From Liolophura sinensis (lineage: Eukaryota; Mollusca; Polyplacophora; Chitonida; Chitonidae), in contig NC_088303.1 in the NCBI RefSeq assembly GCF_032854445.1, positions 19,535,501 through 19,599,500 on the forward strand: a stretch of DNA of 64,000 nucleotides, read 5' to 3'. Under the pieces are notes generated by a model. It ran no database searches. It was not told the origin of the DNA and saw only the letters and a list, made by a program, of their open reading frames with translations. Below are positions 40,101 through 55,100 of the stretch, piece by piece. The translations under genes were made by a program, and so were the position numbers. Numbering within the stretch: position 1 is the stretch's first letter; each line of letters starts with the position of its first letter.

Positions 40101-43100
40101 AAAGGGTATGCCCAAAATACAAAACACCTAAAGTAGCCATCTAAAGGCTTAACACTTTTCACTCCATAGAATGTGAAAAACAAAAATATTCATTTCACTA
40201 CCTCAACTTAGTGAGGTTATGACAAGGTTAACCTGGATGGCTCAAAACTTACCTTCTTCATGCCCTTGCGAGCCAGCAGAATGATTTTCAAACATTTGCT
40301 GCCTTTGACTTTTGTCAGCTCTAAAAATCCCCATTTCACCATCTTGGTGATGTCCAAATGAATGCTGCCTATGACCACCATGTCGAGCCTGTCCTTCAGA
40401 GCTGATGTTCTGTTGAAGGTACACTGCCTGCTGACTTGCCGTCATATTAATCATCTTAGAAAATGTCTGAAACATAAGAAATATTTTCCAAGTATCTTTT
40501 TCAGTTGTAATAATACAGCTGCCCCTGAAAAAAATCAATACACTGTTTATTTTAACTCATGTGACCATGTGAGAATTTGTTTAGTGGTCACCAACCGTAA
40601 ATTTCCTTTTCCACCATGATTTTAACAACAGAAAATGACAAGTAGAAAGTAAGACCTATTATGTCCATTTAGTGATAACACTGTACTGCAGCATCAAGAG
40701 CACAACATCGCTGCAGCAGCACCTGTTGTGAGAGTAAAATCAGCCAGTACCTCATTAAACTGCATGATCATGCAGGTTTTATATGTGGATTTACACAGAC
40801 ATGTGTACATTGTACTTATATATTACGCTGAGTAATGTAAATGTACAAGCTGTATTGTGAGTATCTGGGCTGATTGAGAAGCTTTGGCAAACACCAGTTC
40901 AGTACATCTATACATGTATCTTGTGCATCGCCAGTTGATCTAAATACTGCTCTCAGGCACCAATACATGAGTACACATACACTGTACTTTGCATTTTCAG
41001 TTTATATATGTGAACGTACGTATCACTGCATTGATGATCACCAAACATTTTAAGCCTGGCATGATGAAGATCCTCAGGGTGTGAGCTGGGTCACAAAGGA
41101 GCCAGGCACTCTAGAGAATGCATGCAGATGGCAAATTACCCCCCATTACTGTAACTACTAAATAGATATGGCAGCTAGCTGCTGAATAAGCTCGGGGAGA
41201 CAATATTATATGGTTTATATACAACATATGTATAGATGTTGAATACATGTACATGTATTTTCATGCTTTCTAAGTTACAAGAACAAACTTATTTCCTACC
41301 CATGCATTGATTAAGGTCCTAATAAAGCTAGCTGGCATGTACAAGCTAATAAACATTTGCAATTTACAACTGGTAGACAAACTGTGCTTTGTGGCCCACG
41401 AGGAGTCAACATAGAATGGCTGGTGGGGCTGTACTCACATTAACAACAACAAAAGGTTTACAGCCTGGGATGGTCCACCTATCAAGCTTCACTCACCTGG
41501 CTCATACATCAAAGAGGCACAAGGTAATAAAACACTACCTGGTGACATAGAAGTTAACATTAAAGTATTACCGCGACAGCTCCCTTAAACAATTGCTTTC
41601 AATCATTTCATCATGAGATGGGTGTCTTGTACCAGAGTAAGATGAGAATAATGACTGTGAGCAGGCCATCTGTGTTAGGCATGGATACACATACATGGAG
41701 TCGTCTGGGAAAATAAAACCCTTTGTCATTCACCAAGCTAGCTGAATTTATGAGGTTATAACAGTCTTGTAATGATTTTACTATAAAGTATCACCAGAAG
41801 TTTACTGTATCACATTTTGTAAACTAAAACACCTCAGACCTGACTCCACTTTTCACATTAAAAACAGAGAATTTTTCAATTCAGACAGTCACAGAATGTA
41901 CTGTATATATGATATTCAAAAACATTTGTTCAGATTCTGTTCTTCATAAATATTTTTTGTCTACATGTATCTTTCACAATCAAAGAAGCTGCCACAGAAT
42001 TTTTAGTTTGAAGGAAAAATAATGACATCTGCACTAAATCACTCTACATGTAAACTTTGTGGGACCAAAAGCAAGTTTCTAGATCATGTATGCCCACGCT
42101 TTAAAACCATATTTTATTATTAACCATTAAAACCCTATACTGTCACTCATATCTTACAAAAGCTTGTTACAACTTAACCAAAATATTTCATGAAGTGCAT
42201 CATGTGTATGTTACACCCAACATACATTTGTGTTACACCCAATATGAGCACATAACAGTGAAAGTAATATTATCATATCTATTTCATTTCCACCCAATGG
42301 TTTTAAAACTTATATCCAATATACTCTCAATCTCCTCTAATCTGTCAACTAAATTGAACACTCATGCCAACACCTATAACTAAGACATGACTTGTACAGT
42401 ATTGACACTTTGCTTAGAGACACTGGCAAACGAACAGCCACATTGAAAACCGACATGGCAATGCTTAAAAAACTATAATGCCACCTTGACACTTGCATGA
42501 TTTTTGTTCCCGCAATTAATGCCACACAATGCATCGTGGCAAGGCGTGCCATTTCGGTGGTACGCAGCGGAGCGTGAAGCTCTGTTTGCGCCCTGTTGTA
42601 CACATTGTACACCCATAAGATACGCACTGACTACGCAATGCGCGGCCAAAAAATGTGCCTCATTGGCACGAATTGACACGCAATGAAATTACTTGTTTAC
42701 ACATAGGTTAAGTATTGTTCATGCGTTGTTCACGTCTACCATACCACATTGTCCTCCAATGTCCAGTGGTGTCAAGCACGACATGCAGAGTTCCCACTCC
42801 CCGCATCGCCACACATTGCCCCGATGACTTCATGCATGTGTGAAGTCGTCATGGCAATTTTTGGTCCCGCTTGGTGGCACGCTATATATATATATATAGC
42901 GTAGGTTTCACAGCTACCTTCATTCCTTGACTCGATGTGGATGTGGATGAATTATGTTGAATGACAGAGACACTGTTATTGCTGAACAGAGAAGATGTCT
43001 AATTCTGGTAGCTGAAGGACTATTACTTCTTGAAGAGCAGGAGAAAAGTCAGCAAGAGCATGAGAAGGACACTTCAACATATAAGTTAAAACTTATTAGC

Positions 43101-46100
43101 AAAAAATGAAGTAAAGAAAGTAAAAGAAACTGATAAAAAACAAAACAAAAAAAAAACATCCTACTGCCTCCACTGGCTTCCTTGGGAGGCTTGTAGTCTG
43201 TTCTCTGGCAAATTGTGGTATGGCCAGGACTGGCGACTGGCCCGCTTACACACACAATGACACGAGTGCTGTCGTCCTTGGACGTGGACTATGCATGAAC
43301 AATGCGCACACTATGCATGAGCTGGGTGTTCCCTGATCACGTGAACAACTTGTGACAACACTCTAACGACCATTCCACGACACGTTCAATGCGTGGCATG
43401 ACGTGTCAGTGCATGTAGTAGATTCCCATGACACGCATTGACTTGCGCTATCGGCAGTGTTCATGCCGAGATTGCGCAGTGTTTACGCATGGTGCACGCA
43501 TATGGCACGAAAACTGATGAGTGCCGAAGTACAGAACATTTGAACATTCTCTCTACGACAGGGCACACACCCCAGCATTATTCACACACTCCTCACGTTT
43601 GTTCCCAAAGACTTTAAATATTACCATGCTGAAGTACACGCCATTGCAGGAATGAAAATCGTGCCAGTGTCAAGATAGCTTCAGGCTTATACATATCACC
43701 CAAGTTTCAGATTCCCACTTCCCGACATTACCAAAATATGACCCAGAAAAGATTGCTTTGGGGGACAGAGGGAGGGACATATGAATGATAGGTAGATAAA
43801 GAAAGCAATCACATGTACACTTCCCTAAGGGTAGAGATATGTCACAAATTGTCTTTAAATTAACTTTTAAAAAAATATACAGGTATGGTATGCTATTGTG
43901 TAAGTTAATAATTATGTTTGCTGGGGAAATAGTGACCTCGCTGACCCCATGCTTACCTCATGAATGGATATCTTTCAGTACCTGCACTGCATGATAATTG
44001 AGCAATTTGTCAACTTAACCAAAAGCTTATGACATTTACACACAACTGTGCACACTTATTATGACAGAGCAATTATAGGTAAATATTTACCCAACAAACA
44101 GCGCTGAGTGAAAAATGACCTTGTCATAACAGACAATGATAAAGATGGGCTTAAAGGGTCTCATGTACTCAGATCTACAAAGAATGAGTACAGGTGTGAC
44201 TCCAGTTTGAAAGCCTCCAGCATTGAAGGATTAGTGAACACCTTTAATGTATATTTTAGCCAGACTAGAGTCTCAGCTGCCAACATTAAAGGAACAGACA
44301 CATTAAAAAGTTTTCCTACATTATATATAATGTATTATTGAACAGTAACACTCTCTTGGTTGCCTGTTAATAATACGGTTTCATATCTTATGTAAGTAAC
44401 ACCTCTATGCACAAATTGTTGTAAACGACCATCTCAGGTTATGCTTTATTTTAGGCCAATCACATTGCTGTAATTTTCCAAATTTTCTTAAAGGAACGTA
44501 AACCTGAAAGAAATTCAGAATTTTTTAGTCGCTTCAGTTAAATACAAAAATGAGTTTGACTCCTATCTATATCTCCTAGGCCTATATTTTCCAAAAACGG
44601 TCAATTGAGAAAACCGTCAATTGAGAGAATTATAAGGGGAAATCTGTCACTAAAAATTGTCTGCCTGATGAGATAACATGCAAATGAGACAGAGCGAAGA
44701 TTCCAACAATGCAACTTTCACTCATGGATCACACATGTATACAATACGATAGAGTGAAAACAACTAAATTGTAAGTCTAGTAAGCCAAATACAATCTTCC
44801 TTTCTATGGTCATTTTATAAAGTATTCGTAATTTCCAATGAAACAGAATTGAAGTCACATGGTATAGAATGCATAATTACATGTACAACACAATACTGTG
44901 TCTGACATTTCAAGTTCTTTGATATCTACTGTCGTCTACACAACAACGAAAGGTAACTGACAGTCTTTGTAAATATAGCGACTTGAGTGAGTTTATGATC
45001 GAAAGAAAACCCGTATAACACTGATCATTCAATAGATCAGCTATACATGTTAGTAGACATCTCTGGAAGTTTATGTAGACAACATCTAAAATAACAGCAC
45101 AATTTTTTTCAGCATGTCCTTTTAACAGGATAAAAAATCGATGCTCAATGGCTGACAATGGAGATAGGCTTTCCTGAGTTAAATCCTGCTGCCTCAGTCA
45201 TGCTTGAATAAATCAGCCATACCTAAAATTTAACTTAGGTTAGATATAGCCTGCATGGACATATCTGTCTCCCACACCAGGCAATTAGAATCGATTCTGT
45301 ATCCCTTTAAAATGTGTTTTCATGGAGGAAACTCAGTTTCTTGAAGTTTCTCCATCGAAATTATGTAAAATAAATTTAATTTCAATCTTTTCGATAGGTT
45401 TATTCCACTGTCCAATATCTCAATAATAACTTTTTGTTAAATTTCTTAGTTGTTCTATAACAATTACCCCTGGTGTATGGCAGAGTGTGCTTAATGCAGT
45501 AAGAAACCCTCACCGGGAGAATAACTGTTATTGCAAAAATTTGCTATTTAAGTCTTTTTTAAGTTTGCACCTCTGTTTCCCACAAATAAAAAAAAAAATT
45601 AAAAATCACTTGTTTTCATATAAAAATGTTATAAGCTAATTGAAACAGTATGATGCTAACAAGAGCTTGCATAAGGGTTTATCTCAATGTAACAAATTAC
45701 ATCTGTTTCCTTTTAAAACAACACCAACCTACCACAGAAATGCTAGGGATATATTTCCACCAAATTAAAACTTCCTCTGGCTCTCCTCAATAGTGACAAC
45801 TTTTGACGGAAATTCAGCCTCAAACTTGTCAATTAATTATAACCAGTTGGAATTATATCACACTTTTATTTCCACAGACTGTCTGAAGGCTTGCAGATTT
45901 CAAGTGCTAGTGATAGCAAGGCTGGTCTTTGCAGAACAACTGATAAGATAACCGAGCAGGCTTCACAACTTCATGTTGGCCCCTTGACATAAAACATTGT
46001 TTGAGGTTTGGGGTTCAGCAGTTCACTAGCTCATTACATGAACTGGGACACCTCTGTGTGACAAAGGCGACTTACCCCTCTTAAAGCTATAATTCACTTG

Positions 46101-49100
46101 ATCGAAGTTCATAGAGAAATTCTACATGCAGTGGATGTTTAACAACACCATATATGTTCTTGTTATATACAACTGTCTTAAAACCAAGTTGTTTGGATAC
46201 AATGCAACCACTTACCACATATTATTTACTGAAGTCATTTTAAGTGTGGTGCTCCTCAATAACATTTTCATTTTAAAAAATTTGTAATCCACGTACATGG
46301 CAGAGAAATGTACGAGATAAATATGTGCACGTGTGTTCAGCTTACATGTATTATGCAAGTCTGACCAAATAAGTTGTAGACTTAAGATTACTGTCTCAGA
46401 CAGGAACATGACGTACATGTAAGCCTTGACATTTACTTGATGTTTGTACTAAATTTCTGAAATTACAGGTTGTGCTAACTTGTGGGTGGACATTCATAGT
46501 GCAACTCTTAATTCAGCTGTTTATAGAAGGGGCCAGTTAGTTGATTATGACTTGCTGACAAGAAGGCTATAATACTGGCTTTGATAATGTCAATCTAGAC
46601 TAGTGAATAAATAGCTAGTCTTGTCAGACAGGCATTATTGGCTACCACGGGTGTGACAGAGGACTAAGAGGTCAAAACCTACCTAAACTTCTTGCCTTGT
46701 CCTCAGATTCATGAATGCTCAGTTCTGCACGAACACAATTCCCTTTGTTGATTTTAGATAATGCTGCCATTTTTCACACCTGATGATTCTGGGATCCTCT
46801 GAAGACATACTGCGTCAAGACATCGTGTTTCACATACATAATTGCCATCTTAAGGTGTTTGTGTAGAAGAGTCCAGAGAAGTTAAGGGCGACCTGTCTTT
46901 CACAACCGGCTTCAACCTAAACACTCTCCCCCAAAAACTTGCAAATAAAGGTTATGAAAGATTATATTTGGTGCTTAACGGAACTTTCAGAAACAGGTAA
47001 AATAAGGAACTTTTAGGTACAGTACATACAATATGCATATGTACAAAATAATGACAGATTTATTAACTAGAGAATTTTGCATATTTTACACGAGTGCAGT
47101 CAGTTTCTGGATGGAGGAAATTAACCTAAAGACCCAAGGTAACCATCCGTACTTTGGCTAGTTACTAATGAACTTTCTCACGTGATGTGCAGACTTGCCT
47201 GTACACAACATTGGTGGAAGACAAGTGATGCTGTGTAATAAAAGTAGGATTGCACAAGCTGCCTTACAATGATAAAAGTATTTAAAAATAGTTTCACAAT
47301 TGTTTTCCAGTGCAGAAAACTTTTTGTAAACTCTGAAACATGACAAATATATACATTTGCATGCCAGGATACGTTCATCTGAGCTCTCCATACCTGACGA
47401 ACACCAATTATGGTTTTGAAACCAATGGGGGGCTTCCGTGGCTCAGTTGGTTAGCGTGCTAGCTGTGAGTTCAAGTCCAGCGAGTGCTGGCTTCCTCTCT
47501 GGCCGTATATGTATGTGGGAAGGTCTGTCAGCAACCTAAGGACGGTCGTGGGTTCCCTGAGCCCAGTTTCCTCCCACCAAAAAGGTGGCTGCCGTCGTAT
47601 AAGTGAAATTTTCTTGAGTGTGGCAAAAAACAACAAATCAAATAACTAAGTAAATTGAAACCAATGTACATATATGTGTACTTAATTTACTATCTCTTGC
47701 TCAACCACACCTATAGGCACGACACTGCAGGAGCACAGATGTGAAAAAGTGGAACAGAGTGAAAAAGGCAAGTATGCGTGTACAGTTTATGCAATACACC
47801 TATGGGTTAGGATAGATCTTATCTTGTCCATTCTGGCAATACATCATCTGTGAATCACCATGTGGTGGCCGACAATTTCAACAGATCACTACTGCCCTAT
47901 AATTTGTATAATCCATACAGTCACTACATGTATACTCATTTGTTCCTTTCACAATTCACGAAGAACAAATGCATGCACAGGAAAGAAATTAATCCAGGTC
48001 AACTCGATTATGGATGCATCCTGCTCATTCAGAAGGCTGAATGTTTTAAACTACTAACTTTGCAACGGCCCCAATGGCTCAGTTGGTAGAGAGTCAGCTA
48101 TGAGGGCGGAAGATCCATGGTCAATCCTGAGTCAGGTCACACCTAAGACCTTAAAAGAGGAAGTTGTAGCTTCCTTGCTTGGCGTTCAGCATTAGGGGAT
48201 AGTGCAACAACTGGTTGATCCGTATCAGTATAATAGTTCTGCAGGGGCGCTTACATGTCTTGGGTATAAAATCGTCTCAGTGAAGCAGCGCTAGATAAAC
48301 GAGCGGTGGATATCCGCCCTGCAACAAGGAGGCACATTACACATTCATGCACTCTAAGAACTCCGTCATTATGCCGTTAAGCACTCACAAACTTACTCAC
48401 TCTGCAAAATCATAATATACAACATAAGCATTATATTGTAGACGCTAGGTTTTTTTTTCCTTTTGAAGATATTGTTCATATACATGTGTAGTAATATCTC
48501 ATTTTAAATCCATGGGGGTCCCTCTGGAAAGTATAGCCAAGTCAAGAATGTGTGTAACTTTTGTCAACACAGTACAAGGTATATTGAGTGAAGATGGTGT
48601 CTACCTGTCCCTCTTAGAGATGATAAAGAAGCCAGGTTAAAAAAGAAAGAAAACACACACATAACTAACCTGCCATACCTGTTTGAGTAATACAGCTTAT
48701 CCCATGACACATACCTGTATATGTACATGTTCATTTAATGATACACGTAAATTAATGCAACAACACAGCACTCATGGAAATTAGAAAATAGGAGTCATCA
48801 AACAGGTAACAAAAGGTAAATTGTTTACCTACATGTAAAAAACCCATGTTACTTTAATACAAGTACATGTATGAAAAGAACAGCAACCCTTAGTGTTCTA
48901 TGTTAGTGCAAGCATTTTCTTTCTAAGGTTTTGGCCACCTGGACAGTTAATTATGTATTATGACTTTACTTTTAGCAGTGTGAGGTGGAGCTGCTGTACT
49001 TAATCACAGTGAGGCATTGTACTGTGGATGCACTAAAAATGTTCCAGTGATGTGCCATGCCAATTGTATACACCAGCTGTCCTATGTCTATTTCAAAGCA

Positions 49101-52100
49101 GTCTGGGTTCACATGAAAGCTTACAAATTTGTCTCTCGTCAGGTGAGACTATGAATGAAGGACTCTGCTACCTGAACTCCCATTGAGCTCCTGTTGGCTT
49201 AATTCATCATCTGACAGTGAACAGTCACTTCACAGTCTGGTTCACACATCTCACTATCATTATACATATTCATTCCATTTTAAACTCATCAACGTCAGCC
49301 ACAATGGCTGAGCTCAGCAGGAAACCCTGGCCAATTTAACAAACATTCATAACAGTTTTATTACTTATGAATGAACGGCCTGTTCTTTGACTGCATCCTG
49401 TCTGCATATTCCCGAAACGCCCAGCCACTTAAGTCTGCCAGTTTATGTCATTTCTTTTTGCACTGCAGATCTTGTATCTCTCAAAGGTGAAATGGCCAAG
49501 GTTTTTTCAAAAAAGTTAAATAGCTGTAAATGTTTTTTCATGGAAGAGTAGTTTGCTATATATCCACAAGATGAGTTCCTGAGTACCCTATTACCGGTCT
49601 TAACGAACACAGTACAAGAGGTAACTGGAAAGATTTTATTCATGCCATATACCAGTACCTGTTTAGACTCCCTACAGATTGATTGAAGGGCTGGGAACAT
49701 TCATCAAAAACATATCTCTTCAACTATACATATAATGAGCAAAAGAAAGTGATTGAAAGTAACTTTTCTTACCACAGGTTCAGGATGTGTAGTTGGGATA
49801 CATCATGCATATATATGTGTTAAAAAATGTGCCAGCAGATACATATACATGTAACTGACGGCCGAGTCAACCAAATCATTTATCATCACCACACCTTTTC
49901 TTTGAATATGACATTAAGCATTTAACAGATTTACAAACAAACTGTTATTTACAAGTTATTCATAACACAGATGTAGCCCTGTGATATTGTATTTGAAGTC
50001 AACAGCACATAGATACTTGTTTGGCAGGGGGTACTTTTTTGTCAGCTTTCTTTATAGACCTAAGGGGCTGAGTTCAAGAACACTTCAGCAGGGGGTTTGA
50101 TTAAAATGCACTTCTAAAACATAACATCGTGGCAGGGGACATGATATGGCCCAGGCCTTGAGCTGAAGATTTGTTTCTACACTGAAGAGCCCTCCAAGCT
50201 GTAGGGCATGTTGTTGGTGGTGTCAAGTGAAGGTCTCTGGTCTGGTACTACTCACACAGTTGCTTAGTTTGTGATAGAGACAATGTGGCCACAATACCCA
50301 GAATGTTTAGACATAAACCTAACCCAGCTGGGATCATTTGTATTCATAATAGACTGAAGTCACACATCATCACAGAAAACCTTTAAACAGTGCCAAATCA
50401 GATCTTGGTACAAGATAGGGTACTGCTAGCAGGTGCTATTCAAAGTAAACCAATGATACTAATATTTGACAGATTTGCCTGAGTTCGACAGGTTAAGGTT
50501 ACCCAATGTGTTGGTCATCTGGTTTACTTTTACTCAAAATGGTGATACAAAGTTTTCACCAGCTCTTAATTTACTTCAAATTAATGTTACATTAATTGAC
50601 ATACCTTTTCAATCTAAAACTGAACTATGCTTAAGTTCAAAGATATTTTTCCACACTTCAAATGAATGCCACTTCAGTGATGCCAAACATGCTGATTTTT
50701 CAAACACCATGCAGTGACAGCTGGCTGAACTACATCTATTAAAAATAAGGTAGTTACAGGTAAGACCAGAGCATATAATTATTATGCTAAATGTCAGTTA
50801 ATTAATCAACCTTGACTTATTCTTAATGTAAACAGACATTAATTTTTGAAAGGATTTGTTCACTTTGTTACTTCAGGATTTGTAACTACTACTGAAAATG
50901 TGCCAGATTAATGGAATCATCCATATGGAATACACATGTGCATGTTCATGAAATCCACAATCGGGCGTATAACGCTGAAAGTATGATGAACATCAGTTTC
51001 CTTGATACACAGTATTTGTTATATGACATCTGCAGCCTATGTCAGTATCACTACGTACAGCATTATGCACGTCCGCATCAGTAATGCAAACATTACAGCC
51101 ATTGAAAGAAAGTGCTCCATAATCCCTACATCGTGGCTTACTTTGTAAAATCAAACAGCAAAAACAGAGCAAGTAAATCTGATAACCTTAATACTTTAAC
51201 ACATGTGTGAGTACAAATGTTAGAAGTAACAACTGATGACATCACCGAGTCATGCCAAATGTTACCACAACATCCCATGTGTACATGTACAGTATCAGTG
51301 GTCTCAGATTTACATAAGATACATGAACACCCCCAAGGCTGTCTGGGCCAGTCAGCAAGATTAAGAGCTCTAGTTTGGGCTCAGTTGTAGTTGAAACTTT
51401 CATTTCCATTATCCATCCCAGAACCTTCAGTAAACGAACTTTGAATGTCAATTCACCAGCAATCTTTGGATTACTGATTTTCAGTAGGGTTTTTCTGAAG
51501 ATTGTCAACTGAACTGTATGGTCCTGTTCCATATCACTGAAACCAGAACTATATGAAAAGTGGTGTTCGCTGTCCAACTGGCTAGGGAGCTCAACAACAT
51601 GGACAGTTAGTTTTCACTTTAAGCTTGCACAGAGCCAAAACTTCTCATCAGTTTGTATTGGTAAGCAGATGTAGAAACTGGTTAATGTTGTCATTATCAG
51701 TTATCACCATATTTTGTTCATCATATGATTCATCTGTATGTGAAAGCACAAGGTCAAAACTCGATCATCTATACTTTTGATGAAATCAAGACAATGGAAA
51801 TGTAATTAGAGGATAAAATAAAGCTTTAATACAATTGTGACAAGACCATGCTTGCATGTAGCGGTCTCATCAGCTTGATGAAGAATTGCTTTGAGTGATA
51901 TACATGTAGCTAGCACAGTTTGAGTCAGAGTAGAAAACCAACTCATGTTTCACACACATGTTATTAACCATGCAGTTGGTCTTCTCTTTTCCTTCCACCA
52001 AACTTCATATTCACTCAGCTCTCACATTTCAGTAGCTCTTAGTAATACACTATAAGCTACATTAAGAAAAAGAAAAAAGTTGATCATCACTCACGTGAAA

Positions 52101-55100
52101 ACCACTCTAACAACAATATTAGCTCATGAGAAAGAACTTGACACAAAGTGATAAAACAAGAAAAGAAACAGACCTACATAATCTGACTTAATTGTCTTAA
52201 TAAAAAGCTGTGTTGACTACTCGGTTTGGTTGTGCAATGTGCTCCCTGTGGAAGACATAGAGAAAGGGCAGAAAGGTCTAGTTCTGCGTGTGTGTTCCAA
52301 GATAAATTCCTTTATGACTTTCTCTGGCATACCATCAGGTCGAGAAGGCTGCATTCCCCAATCCCTCTATACTCTTAGAATGCATCAACAGACAGGTGAA
52401 GACCATGTGATGTACATAAACTGGATGACAGACCACATCATACAATAAACCAAACATCATACTTTATGTGGTTCAACCTAGTATATTACACATATTTTCT
52501 GAACGGACTGCCAACAGTCTGCCTTTGACTGACAAGATTTCTTGTCCTCTGCCCCACTATAGAGATGTAGGCCCTACTCCGTATGAATGTGACACCTCTA
52601 GGTCAGCTTGACTGATGATGGATACCTGTAACTGTCAAGTAAAATGATGCAGAAATAAAACCACATCATTCTGCTCATGTACACACAGCTGCCTTGAATA
52701 CAAGTAATTGTAAGGCTAAAGTATTCTTTAGTACGGCATAAAACACCAACCAAAGAAGTAAATAAATATGTGTAATTGTAAATATGTCCTACATGTATAT
52801 AAAAGTATGTAAGTACACCATGCACCCACGACACTAGCTTGGTGTCTCACTAAAAAGTTTCAAACAACGCTAGACATCAAAGATATTCTCATTTATTCAT
52901 TTGCATTGGTGTTTTAATGCTGTAGTAAAGACTATTGAACACATAATTATTAAGGCCACCAGTACTGTAGGTATATTACATCGCCATGGTAGCTTAAAGG
53001 ATACATGAAACGCTTTATGTATTTTATTTCTTAATGTGCAGATTATCATGAGTAATAACATACAACAGTACAAACACATTTTCAGGGCACAGGGCACTTC
53101 AGGGGTGTTCACAGAGTTCCAAGCAAGATCAACAGTAACATAATTTCTGAAAAAATCTGATCGTTGACAGAGAACATGTATAACATAGAGGGATAATCAA
53201 CAGGTATAAAAATGAACAAAATTCCGGGGCATAATTTTCTTCATTTGGCATAGAAACATAATCTTGGTTTCAGTTCCTTTTCATATATCCTTTACTACAA
53301 GCTGTGCATGTGAAGAGGGTTTCATGAATCCATACCCTCACCAGTATTTTACCCCCGTCAGACTTAATGCCATTCCGAAGCCAAAGAGAGCTGGATTCAA
53401 AACATGCAACCACATTATTCATGCCCTTTCACCAAATCAAAGGAAAGTCTGAATAAGGTAGGAATTAATATGTCATTTACTTTCCCCACGTACTGGCAAT
53501 TAAGATTTATTTTTTTGTCATCTTCAGAAAGCACATGCATACATTAGGCATTTTTGTACAAGCTGTTCAGCAGTTTGTTTTCCCAAGTTTCAGCTAAATG
53601 AACTTCAGTAGTGAAGATGAACATGTGAATTATTTATCTTGGCCTGTATAATAATATTCAAAAAATACTATTTTGAATTTATTTATTTATTTATTTGCTT
53701 GGTATTTTATGCCTATTCAAGAATATTTCATTCATGTGAGGGCCGTCAACTTTATGGTGTGAGGGTACCAGGCAGAGCCCAGGGGAAACCCACAACTATT
53801 GCCAGTTTGTAAACAAGAGACCCAGTATAGTATGACCACACCTAAGGCAATGTCAACAGTTGAATCCCAAGTGTGACTGAGTGATGCATACCAGGCTGCC
53901 ACAAGATTACCCTCCTGTGATAATTTTATTAACTATTAATTTTGAAATTCACACCAAGACCGAAGAAAACCGAAAAAAAAAGTCCCCTTAGGCATGCTAG
54001 AATCAAAATTAATCAGTATAAGTTTTATATATGCGAGTAAGTACCGGACATATTCACCATGTTATGTACACGTATCACAGAGGAAATTGAAGACAATATT
54101 TCTATCCACAAAAAAAAATGGCTGATGGAAGATAAAATTATTGATGAGGGTAAACATCTGTTATATTGTTTCTGTTCTCAGACTTCAGTGTGTTACTATC
54201 AACAAGTTATACATGTAAGTACTGTGGCATTTTCTTTATATAATCTGACTCAATGTGACATGCTCACAGTGAAATGGGTGTTGAAACAGCACTGTCAGCG
54301 CTTAACTTAATGAGGAATAAAATTTTGGCACAATGTGGCCAGGGTCACATTGTAAAGGTCACTCACATACATGTATAAATGTATCACAAATACCACCCAT
54401 GTACTGGTATACTCAGACCTCGTCATGTCACCGCATTCACTGTATGTCGGCATTCCCCATTTCCGTCGTGTCTCCCAGATTACACCGTCTGGTAGCAGTT
54501 TACTTATGCAAATCAGTAACCAGGAAGTGTAAGCAGCATCCGAGGTTGAAACTGGCTCAAAATGTATCAGATTGTGGTAAGTTGGCACTATTGAACTATT
54601 TACAGCTCCACTTTTATTGTCCTTTATTTATGTGGGAAGGTCTGACAGCAACCTGCGGATGGTCGTGGGTTTCCCCCGGTCTCTGCCCGGTTTCCACCCA
54701 CCATAATGCTGGCCGCCGTCGTATAAGTAAAATATTCTTGGGTACGGCGTAAAACACCAATCAAATATATAAATAAATATTGTCGTTTATTCGTAGGTCA
54801 AAAACACTATTTCATAAAGCTGTGATCTGTCACTAATATCTGATTGAGTTTGATGAGGCGCACAAAAGTAGGTTATATACATATTCAGGTCGACCTACAT
54901 GAGAGTGAGAGTGACATATTCTGCAAAGTATTTCCATAAAGGACTCCAAATTATGGGAGATTCAAGAGTAAATAAGACAAAAAAAAAAAACAAAAAAAAA
55001 TACATCTCACTTACTCCACTAAGTTACCATATTAAATATAATTAAATAAAATAACTCAAATGCAACTATTTGAGAGTTGTATTTAAATAAAATAACTCAA

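Larger units (their letters stand above)
30899..40252 (-). other. ADAMTS intron 2
   Basis: 9.35 kb. Holds two SINE copies (33404-33462, 34138-34372), a candidate MITE (33892-34063) and a (TA)n(TG)n tract (37087-37130). Elsewhere only AT-rich DNA and chance frames such as 34448-34861. Confidence 0.8.

Noticed and set aside
47430-47500. Functional tRNA gene suggested by TGGCTCAGTTGGTTAGCG
   Set aside because: No complete cloverleaf; the A and B boxes belong to a tRNA-derived SINE with the same body as other copies in the window.
51242-51577. 111-codon minus-strand frame in intron 1
   Set aside because: Some protein-like stretches, but no family match, no donor in a useful place and no phase link to ADAMTS exons.
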